Shown: one piece after another, positions 5,231 through 9,801 of the stretch
Layout: each line of letters begins with the position of its first letter
Position numbering within the stretch: the first letter of the stretch is position 1
Source of the DNA: Armatimonadota bacterium
GTDB taxonomy: Bacteria; Cloacimonadota; Cloacimonadia; Cloacimonadales; TCS61
Direction: 5' to 3'
Length of the DNA stretch: 9,801 bases
NCBI GenBank assembly: GCA_030612605.1
Contig: JAUWNO010000053.1
Span: 1 to 9,801 of the forward strand
Notes under the pieces: generated by a model
Databases searched by the model: none
Told to the model about the DNA's origin: nothing
What the model saw: only the letters and a program-made list of their open reading frames with translations
Made by a program: the position numbers and the translations under genes

Positions 5231-6103
5231 GTGATTTCAATTGCTGTATTATCTGCTTTAATAGCATTGTTTTCCCCTTTCTGGGGCTTGATCTTTATAA
5301 TTAATTTTGGTTACAAATACCAAAATCAGAAAATCGTGTTTTATTGTGTATTTGCAGGAGCAATAATTTTCTTAATGATAATAGGTAAATTTTTCGATAT
5401 TATTACGCTTTTTGATATATTGATTGGTGTGGGAATTTCTTCCGCTTACTTTTTCAGGAACATCTTAAAGAAATATGATTACAAAGGAATAATACTTACC
5501 ATATCATTTATTAATATTGGATACGCTATTGTTCGTCATCTTGTCTTTGGAAAAATCTTACTCAGGAACCTGAATGAAGTTTTTCAACAATATGCGGAAT
5601 TGATAAAATCCAATTTCTTGGAAAACAGCGAACAATTCTTCCTGGCATTGGAAATTACTGAAAAAGCTAAATTATTTATGATAAATTATTATCCGGCAAT
5701 CTGGGCGATAACAATAATCTTTGCAATTTATCTGGCATCGGTTTTTTTCTCTAAAAAAGCCATAAAAAAATGGGAACACAAAAAAGTTCGATTACCTTTT
5801 TTCATGGTTTATATTCTGATTGCAATCCTGATTTTTGTTATGTTTCCAATCACAAGAAAAATCGGTATGAATGGCTTATTGATGCTAACACCTTTGTTTC
5901 TTATTCAGGGAATTTCTTTATTAGATTTCTATACTGGCAATTTCTTCAAGAAACATAGAATCTTCCTTATTCTCTTCATTTTATCAGTGATTTTGAATTA
6001 TTATTTAATAATTCTTTTAGCATTCACAGGCTTATTGGATACTTGGTTCAATTTTAGAAAAATCGAAATATCGGAGGATTTGAATGAAAGTAATCTTAGT
6101 TAA
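5231..6103 (+). CDS. DUF2232 / YybS-like integral membrane protein
   Basis: A 290-aa inner-membrane protein of unknown biochemical role. About eight hydrophobic segments are visible (roughly residues 3-27, 35-52, 55-78, 85-107, 150-173, 188-206, 212-232, 244-268). A more polar stretch at about 110-148 probably lies outside the bilayer. The C-terminal GLLDTWFNFRK (267-277) is typical of DUF2232/YybS proteins, and the location between rpsR and rplI matches yybS in Bacillus. The start is GTG at 5231, five nt after the rpsR stop. Only a weak AGAAG touches it, so coupling to rpsR is likely; the next in-frame Met is near residue 49 and would remove the first helices. The end overlaps rplI by 20 nt and contains the rplI ribosome binding site. 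No GdpP/YybT neighbour is present. Confidence 0.8.
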   Translation: MISIAVLSALIALFSPFWGLIFIINFGYKYQNQKIVFYCVFAGAIIFLMIIGKFFDIITLFDILIGVGISSAYFFRNILKKYDYKGIILTISFINIGYAIVRHLVFGKILLRNLNEVFQQYAELIKSNFLENSEQFFLALEITEKAKLFMINYYPAIWAITIIFAIYLASVFFSKKAIKKWEHKKVRLPFFMVYILIAILIFVMFPITRKIGMNGLLMLTPLFLIQGISLLDFYTGNFFKKHRIFLILFILSVILNYYLIILLAFTGLLDTWFNFRKIEISEDLNESNLS

Positions 6104-6530
6104 AGATATAGCAAAAATGGGTTTAGCAGGAAGCGTCATAAAAGTAGCTGATGGTTATGCAAGAAACTATCTGCTTCCCAAAAAATTGGTGATTTTAGCT
6201 ACCAAAAACAACTTAGCAAAAATCGAAACTATCAAGAAAAAAGCAGAACTGGAAAAACTGGAAATCGAAAATCATTTTAAAGCATTAGCTTTGAAAATCA
6301 ATGAAATCACGTTAAAATTCACAAGAAAAGCTGATGAGAATGATCATCTTTTCGGTTCTGTTTCAGAAAATGATATTGTGAAATCTTTAGCAGAAAAAGG
6401 AATTGAAATCCATAAATCTGTTGTGGATATTCAAAAACATCTTAAAGAAATAGGTTCTTTTGATGTGCAAATAGCTTTCTCATCGGAAATTACTGCAAAT
6501 TTAAAAGTTAATATCGAAAAAGAATTATAA
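6084..6530 (+). CDS. rplI: 50S ribosomal protein bL9
   Basis: A 148-aa 23S rRNA-binding protein at the base of the L1 stalk. The N-terminal globular domain carries the L9 signature: MKVILVKDI, then GLAGSVIKVADGYARNYLLP (13-32). A long charged connecting helix runs about 41-75. The C-terminal domain includes HLFGSVSENDI (88-98). GGAGG at 6073-6077, six nt before the ATG, lies inside the preceding DUF2232 gene and fixes the start. The gene ends directly against a repeat element at 6531, with no spacer and no other terminator. Confidence 0.97.
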   Translation: MKVILVKDIAKMGLAGSVIKVADGYARNYLLPKKLVILATKNNLAKIETIKKKAELEKLEIENHFKALALKINEITLKFTRKADENDHLFGSVSENDIVKSLAEKGIEIHKSVVDIQKHLKEIGSFDVQIAFSSEITANLKVNIEKEL

Positions 6531-6707
6531 GGGTTCTGCAAAATGAAAAGAGGTTGTCTTTCTGAGGAAATCTTCGAAGTAGTTTCTAACGAAGAATCTC
6601 ATTATAGGCGGCGATCCTTCGATGGAAAAGCAAGAAGAATATCTCCAGTCTTCGCTCGCTTCGACCTGGCAAGCAGGATGACAATAACACCCAATTATGC
6701 AGAACTC
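6531..6707 (+). repeat. Palindromic repeat element (MITE-like) between rplI and the membrane protein gene
   Basis: The ends are inverted repeats that align without gaps over 34 nt (6531-6564 against the reverse complement of 6674-6707) with 22 identities, clustered as two blocks: TTCTGCA with neighbours, and TTGTC...CTG. An inner hairpin pairs 6590-6598 with 6613-6621 at eight of nine positions. From memory, sequences of the type 'TCTGAGGAAATCTTC ... CAGGATGACA' recur as dispersed non-coding repeats in many bacterial genomes. The element starts on the base after the rplI stop and encodes nothing convincing. As RNA it would fold into one long imperfect hairpin and might affect readthrough. Confidence 0.65.
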
Positions 6708-6726
6708 TAAAAAGAATAATCTGAAT

Positions 6727-6731
6727 GGAGG
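6727..6731 (+). promoter_or_regulatory. Ribosome binding site selecting a GTG start
   Basis: GGAGG lies four nt before GTG at 6736. The open frame extends back to an ATG at 6697, but that lies inside the repeat element and has no ribosome binding site. Confidence 0.8.
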
Positions 6732-6735
6732 TAAT

Positions 6736-7314
6736 GTGAAAAAAATATTAAAAACATTAGCAACAATCTTAGGATGGATTATCCTGTTCGCTGTTTTTGC
6801 TTCGCTGGGTTTTTTCACTGATGAACCAAATATTGGTGTTCCAATATATTTTGTCTTTTTCCTGATAGTATTTGGACTCGTCTTTCTTTATACAAAAAAG
6901 CGTCATAAGAAACAACAAGCTAATCCGAAAGTTATAAATTTGCTTTATAAAATTTTTGGTGTGATTCTTGTTCTTCTCGCTTTATTCAGTCCCTCAATAG
7001 TTTTTGGAAAAGCCAATTTCCCATTTTTTTCCTATTTTTTGATTACTGTAATCACAGCTGTATTAATTGCAATTGGAACTATTGCTATCTCAATTATTCA
7101 TAACTCAAAAGAAAAAAGTGCAGCTTCAAAATTATTGGGTTATCTTTTGCTGGTTGTAATTTCTGCAATTCCGGCTATTGGTGTGTTGCAGAGTAATGCA
7201 ATATTAGATGTTTTTACCAATACATACAGTGCACTTGGCTTTGCTTACTGGGCTTCTCTGGCTGTAGCAGTTTTTGCTTGGTGGGGAATTTCTATTTTCT
7301 TTAAGAAAGAATAA
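6736..7314 (+). CDS. Unrecognised six-helix membrane protein
   Basis: I do not recognise this 192-aa protein. Six hydrophobic segments are visible (roughly residues 7-26, 34-53, 70-90, 97-121, 132-152 and 165-188), separated by short loops. Lys-rich segments follow helix 2 (TKKRHKKQQ, 53-61) and helix 4 (HNSKEKSAASK, 122-132), and the protein ends FFKKE. By the positive-inside rule these segments and the N-terminal MKKILK are probably cytoplasmic. I see no conserved catalytic or transport motif. The start is GTG with GGAGG four nt upstream. It is followed after three nt by the DUF721 gene, so it probably shares a transcript with DUF721 and rpe. Its own promoter would have to lie within or near the upstream repeat. 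Confidence 0.8.
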   Translation: MKKILKTLATILGWIILFAVFASLGFFTDEPNIGVPIYFVFFLIVFGLVFLYTKKRHKKQQANPKVINLLYKIFGVILVLLALFSPSIVFGKANFPFFSYFLITVITAVLIAIGTIAISIIHNSKEKSAASKLLGYLLLVVISAIPAIGVLQSNAILDVFTNTYSALGFAYWASLAVAVFAWWGISIFFKKE

Positions 7315-7317
7315 ATC

Positions 7318-7629
7318 ATGGATTTCATTTCTGCCGGTAATGTCCTTCAGAAATTAGTTCTCGATATTGCCGGATCTGAATTCAGAAATTTGGTGAAGAT
7401 TGCTTTTGGCTGGAAAAAAATTGTGGGTAAGATTTTAGCTGAACGAACTTCCATCCAGAAACTGGAAAAAAAAGTACTTTTTGTATCCGTTACCAATAAT
7501 GTCTGGATGCAGGAATTAGTTCTGAATAAAAGTAAAATAATCACAAAAATCAAAACGGTTTTGAACGTGGAAATTGAAGATATAATATTTTTTCTAAAAC
7601 AGAGAAGGAAGAGAATTCGTTCTGTTTAA
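7318..7629 (+). CDS. DUF721 / DciA-like protein
   Basis: A 103-aa protein with the compact DUF721 pattern: FGWKKIVGKILAERT (30-44) followed by a hydrophobic strand VLFVSVTNNVWMQEL (53-67), where the two Trp (32 and 63) and the QEL are characteristic. Full-length members such as DciA load the replicative helicase DnaB in bacteria lacking DnaC/DnaI. This protein is the short domain-only form, ending in a basic tail (KQRRKRIRSV), so a helicase-loader role is inferred from the family. The start ATG lies three nt after the preceding stop with no good Shine-Dalgarno site, suggesting coupling. The family is commonly found next to dnaA, recF or gyrB; here it sits before rpe. Confidence 0.82.
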   Translation: MDFISAGNVLQKLVLDIAGSEFRNLVKIAFGWKKIVGKILAERTSIQKLEKKVLFVSVTNNVWMQELVLNKSKIITKIKTVLNVEIEDIIFFLKQRRKRIRSV

Positions 7630-7641
7630 TCTGGAACTGAA

Positions 7642-8286
7642 ATGCTTAAAATAGCTACATCTATCTTAAATGCAGATTTTAATAATCTTCAAACAGAAAT
7701 TTTAAAAATCCAGGATGCTGAAGCAGATATTCTTCATCTGGATGTAATGGATGGTCATTTTGTACCGAATTTAACTTTTGGACTGTCAATAATTAAACAG
7801 ATAAAAGACATCAGTAAAATACCCGTAGATGTTCATCTCATGGTTTCCAATCCACAAAATTACCTGGAAATTCTCGCTGATTGGGGAATTGAATATGTTT
7901 CGATTCACCAGGAAGTTGTGCATCATTTACATCGTCAAATTTCAGTTCTGAAATCAAAAAAAGTAAAAGCTGGCATTGCTTTAAATCCGGCAACTCCAGT
8001 TGAAACGATTTTCCCGATTTTACCAGAACTCGATTTTGTGCTTTTGATGAGTGTTAATCCCGGTTTTGGAGGACAGAAATTTTTGCCGCTTGTTTATAAA
8101 AAAATCACGGAATTAAGAAATTTTGCAGTTTCCATAAATCCGGATTTAGAAATCGAAGTGGATGGTGGTGTTAATAAAGACAATGCACCGAAATTAGTAG
8201 AAGCCGGAGCAGATATCCTGGTTTCAGGTTCTTACATTTTTGGAAGTACTGATTATAAAAAACAAATTTTAAGTTTACGAACTTAA
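7642..8286 (+). CDS. rpe: Ribulose-phosphate 3-epimerase
   Basis: Interconverts ribulose 5-phosphate and xylulose 5-phosphate in the pentose phosphate pathway; metal-dependent TIM barrel, cytoplasmic. The 214-aa length is normal. Motifs: SILNADF at the N-terminus (Ser7), HLDVMDGHFVPN (32-43) with metal ligand His32 and acid/base Asp34, DVHLMV (63-68) with His65, MSVNPGFGGQ (136-145) closing over the phosphate, and EVDGGVN (172-178) with catalytic Asp174. VSGSYIFG (194-201) completes the phosphate site. All key residues are present. Only a weak GGA at 7633-7635 precedes the ATG. It supplies the pentose branch that also feeds prs, though the two genes are far apart. It is the last gene before a 643-nt non-coding interval. 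Confidence 0.96.
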   Translation: MLKIATSILNADFNNLQTEILKIQDAEADILHLDVMDGHFVPNLTFGLSIIKQIKDISKIPVDVHLMVSNPQNYLEILADWGIEYVSIHQEVVHHLHRQISVLKSKKVKAGIALNPATPVETIFPILPELDFVLLMSVNPGFGGQKFLPLVYKKITELRNFAVSINPDLEIEVDGGVNKDNAPKLVEAGADILVSGSYIFGSTDYKKQILSLRT

Positions 8287-8350
8287 AAATCTTTGCTAAC
8301 TTCTATGAAAACAATAAACTTTGCGAAATTTATCTTTAAGTAATTTCTAC

Positions 8351-8382
8351 CTCACCCCAACCCTCTCCTATCGAGGAGAGGG
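8351..8382 (+). repeat. REP-like palindrome downstream of rpe
   Basis: CTCACCCCAA leads into a perfect 9-bp stem (8361-8369 with 8374-8382) around the loop ATCG. It is GC-rich in an AT-rich background. The motif 'CTCACCCCAACCCTCTCC' followed by its complement is, from memory, a widespread dispersed palindrome in unrelated bacteria. It lacks a following T run, so it is not a classical terminator. Confidence 0.75.
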
Positions 8383-8410
8383 AGACAACGCAAAGAACGC
8401 TAAAGAATAT

Positions 8411-8424
8411 GAATATCCAATATC
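8411..8424 (+). repeat. 14-nt relic matching the IVP cassette arm
   Basis: GAATATCCAATATC is found exactly twice in the reverse complement of 1804-1841, the right arm region of the IVP cassette. No IVP gene accompanies it here. Confidence 0.4.
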
Positions 8425-8439
8425 GAGCAAGCAAAAAAA

Positions 8440-8475
8440 GACTTGGCATAAGCCCGAAGGGTCTTGTGCTAAGTC
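8440..8475 (+). repeat. Long hairpin with G-U pairs and one bulge
   Basis: 8440-8455 pairs with 8459-8475 through about 16 base pairs, including two G-U wobbles and a single bulged T at 8462, around a GAA loop. The wobbles make it more complete as RNA than as DNA. Its outer part reads GACTTGGCATAAG. Confidence 0.65.
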
Positions 8476-8504
8476 GATCACCAACCACCCTGCCAACCTT
8501 GTTC

Positions 8505-8544
8505 CAACTTATCCTAAGATTCCTGCGGAACTTAGGACAAGTTG
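8505..8544 (+). repeat. Strong hairpin of two stacked stems
   Basis: The outer stem 8505-8518 pairs with 8531-8544 (13 of 14). The inner stem TTCC/GGAA (8520-8523 with 8527-8530) closes a TGC loop, with one bulged A at 8519. Confidence 0.75.
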
Positions 8545-8546
8545 TC

Positions 8547-8562
8547 GTCCCGACGACGGGAC
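8547..8562 (+). repeat. Short GC-rich hairpin
   Basis: GTCCCG pairs perfectly with CGGGAC around the loop ACGA. It lies two nt after the preceding hairpin. Confidence 0.55.
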
Positions 8563-8565
8563 AAA

Positions 8566-8640
8566 TTCACCCTGTTGGATATTTATCACTATGTTTATCG
8601 GAATTATCATTTCATATTAATTATTATCCTACGGGGTGAA
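8566..8640 (+). repeat. Inverted repeat with AT-rich loop
   Basis: 8566-8579 pairs with 8627-8640 at 13 of 14 positions, counting one G-U and one T-T mismatch, enclosing 47 nt of AT-rich sequence. TTCACCC on the left matches GGGTGAA on the right. Confidence 0.55.
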
Positions 8641-8692
8641 AAACAAATCGAAGCATTAGATCGTTTGTTATTTCATTATTTGTATTGGGAAT

Positions 8693-8742
8693 TTACCTGC
8701 TCCGTGAAATTGCAAAGCAGTATTTCACAGGGTAATTTTTTT
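8693..8742 (+). terminator. Probable Rho-independent terminator
   Basis: TTACC (8693-8697) pairs with GGTAA (8731-8735), and GTGAAAT (8704-8710, allowing for flanks) pairs with ATTTCAC (8722-8728). A small TGC/GCA stem lies at the tip, and seven T follow at 8736-8742. The stem has internal loops and is AT-rich, so strength is uncertain. It would end transcripts reading through from rpe, about 190 nt before ffh. Confidence 0.45.
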
Positions 8743-8830
8743 GGATTTGTAGTTTGTAATTTATTTATTTTTTGGAATTTTTTATTTGTGATTTATTTGT
8801 TTTTTGGGATTTGTATTTTGTGATTTCATA
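8736..8830 (+). repeat. T-rich imperfect tandem repeat, three units of 31-32 nt
   Basis: A T6-7 run followed by GG recurs with GG at 8743, 8774 and 8806. Each copy continues with ATTTGTA-like then TTTGTRATTT sequence. The three copies differ at many positions but keep the spacing. Confidence 0.55.
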
Positions 8831-8929
8831 GTATTTGTATTTTAAATTTCTAAATTGGAGCTATTATATTTATCATTTAGATTTTTATTTGATAATAGAA
8901 ATTAGTAACTTTTTAAAAGGGGTTCAATT

Positions 8930-9801
8930 ATGTTCAATAATCTAACAGAAAAATTTGAAATAATTTTTAAGAAACTGCGTGGACACGGTAAACTTTCCGA
9001 GCAGAATATTCAGGATTCAATGCGTGAAGTTCGGCGAGCACTTCTGGAAGCAGATGTAAATTTTAAAATCGTAAAGAATTTCATTTCTGAAGTAAGTAAA
9101 AAAGCTGTTGGCAAAGAAGTGATGAAAAGCCTGACTCCTGGTCATCAGGTCGTAAAAATTGTTCATGAGCAACTAATAAATCTGATGGGAACAGAAAAAT
9201 TTCCTGTTAAACTTCCTGATAATCGATTGAATAAAATCATGTTGGTGGGATTGCAGGGTTCGGGTAAAACAACAACCTGTGCCAAGATTGCCAATCTGTT
9301 CAGAAAGCAATCATTCAGCCCGATGATGGTTGCATGTGACATCTATCGTCCTGCTGCTATCCATCAATTACAAGTTTTGGGTAAACAATTGGACATTCCT
9401 GTTGTGGCAGATGAAAAATCTAAAAACGTGATAAAAATCGCCAAAACTGCTGTGAAAAAAGCTGAACAGGAAGATGCAAATATTTTGATTTTTGACACAG
9501 CAGGCAGACTTCACATCGACAGCAAAATGATGAAAGAACTTCGAGATTTGAAACAGCTCCTAAAACCGGATTTTATTTTCTTTGTTGCAGATGCGATGAC
9601 CGGTCAGGATGCTGTGAACGTAGCCAGAGAATTCAATGAACAGCTCGAATTCAGTGGAGTTATCCTCACCAATATGGATAGCGATGCTCGTGGTGGAGCA
9701 GCACTTTCCATCAAAGCTGTAACAAACAAACCAATTATATTTGTGGGAACAGGTGAAAAAATAACAGATTTGGAAGAATTCTATCCTGAACGAATGGCAA
9801 G
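8930..9801 (+). CDS. ffh: Signal recognition particle GTPase Ffh, 3' truncated by window end
   Basis: Binds signal sequences on ribosomes with 4.5S RNA and delivers them to FtsY at the membrane. The first 290 codons are present: the N domain (1-95; FEIIFKKLRGHGKLSE, then REVRRALLEADVN at 32-44) and most of the G domain. The P-loop GLQGSGKTTT spans 107-116, DIYRPAA 137-143, DTAGR 189-193 and GTGEKITDLEEFYPERM 273-289. The signal-sequence-binding M domain lies beyond the window. The guanine-specificity motif, usually TKxDGDARGG, reads TNMDSDARGG (247-256), an Asn for Lys change with the Asp kept. The ATG at 8930 is preceded by AAAAGGGG (8915-8922) seven nt upstream. The gene follows a long non-coding interval and probably has its own promoter. 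Confidence 0.96.
   Translation, partial: MFNNLTEKFEIIFKKLRGHGKLSEQNIQDSMREVRRALLEADVNFKIVKNFISEVSKKAVGKEVMKSLTPGHQVVKIVHEQLINLMGTEKFPVKLPDNRLNKIMLVGLQGSGKTTTCAKIANLFRKQSFSPMMVACDIYRPAAIHQLQVLGKQLDIPVVADEKSKNVIKIAKTAVKKAEQEDANILIFDTAGRLHIDSKMMKELRDLKQLLKPDFIFFVADAMTGQDAVNVAREFNEQLEFSGVILTNMDSDARGGAALSIKAVTNKPIIFVGTGEKITDLEEFYPERMA

Larger units (their letters stand above)
8287..8929. other. Gene-free interval packed with hairpins and degenerate repeats
   Basis: No convincing gene lies here. Three overlapping small open frames in this stretch have no ribosome binding site, low-complexity or repeat-derived sequence, and no family resemblance. Contents in order: a REP-like palindrome (8351-8382), a short CGCAAAGAA / CGCTAAAGAA near-tandem (about 8389-8408), a 14-nt match to the IVP cassette arm (8411-8424), a run of hairpins (8440-8640), a terminator-like hairpin (8693-8742) and a T-rich tandem repeat (about 8736-8830). 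The last 100 nt before ffh is very AT-rich and presumably holds its promoter. I could not pick one confidently; GATAAT at 8891-8896 is the best -10-like match, but it has no good -35 element. Confidence 0.7.

Noticed and set aside
6525..6818. Minus-strand open frame of 97 codons
   Set aside because: It spans the palindromic element and the antisense of the membrane protein start, and its translation is repeat-derived.
8440..8640. 4.5S SRP RNA gene next to ffh
   Set aside because: The segment folds as several separate short hairpins and not as one long rod, and I could not find the conserved tetraloop and symmetric-loop sequence.
8321..8823. Three overlapping small open frames in the rpe-ffh gap
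   Set aside because: They have no ribosome binding site, they read through palindromes and T-rich repeats, and the translations resemble known repeat artefacts such as LTPTLSYRGEG. They are not treated as genes.

Overview
This is an AT-rich bacterial chromosomal segment in which every credible gene lies on the + strand. Most are core housekeeping genes: isoprenoid and nucleotide precursor synthesis, ribosomal proteins bL25, bS6, bS18 and bL9, SSB, peptidyl-tRNA hydrolase and the SRP GTPase Ffh. The blocks ispE-spoVG-prs-ctc-pth and rpsF-ssb-rpsR-DUF2232-rplI resemble Firmicute-type gene order. Low GC, SpoVG and abundant dispersed intergenic repeats suggest to me an uncultured FCB-type lineage such as Cloacimonadota. 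That placement is an impression and no phylogenetic marker here was tested.

Layout. Positions 1-258 are the tyrosine-rich tail of a bacterial tyrosine kinase (exopolysaccharide control); it runs 68 nt into ispE (191-1027). spoVG follows by a 4-nt overlap (1024-1326). A small cassette then separates spoVG from prs: a gene for a four-helix-bundle '23S rRNA intervening-sequence' protein (1417-1791), enclosed by 30-nt inverted repeats and, further out, by a 14-nt direct repeat. Next come prs (1893-2843), rplY/ctc (2863-3504), pth (3504-4085), rpsF (4101-4388), ssb (4401-4844), rpsR (4863-5225), a DUF2232/YybS membrane protein (5231-6103) and rplI (6084-6530). A palindromic repeat element (6531-6707) abuts the rplI stop. 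It is followed by an unrecognised six-helix membrane protein (6736-7314), a DUF721/DciA-like protein (7318-7629) and rpe (7642-8286). A 643-nt gene-free interval (8287-8929) is packed with hairpins and degenerate repeats, and ffh (8930 to the window end, incomplete) follows.

How the genes work together. Tight spacing, stop/start overlaps and strong Shine-Dalgarno sites make 1024-1326 and 1893-6530 look like translation-coupled operon stretches. The two short insertions (1354-1871 and 6531-6707) sit exactly at gene boundaries without disrupting a reading frame.

The most interesting features are: (a) the intervening-sequence-protein cassette, which could fold into one long RNA hairpin with the gene in its loop and whose flanking direct repeat suggests an insertion event; (b) the kinase-tail/ispE overlap, which carries an in-frame A AAA AAG slippery heptamer; and (c) the chain of hairpins before ffh. 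I see no CRISPR array, tRNA, rRNA, transposase or defence system.
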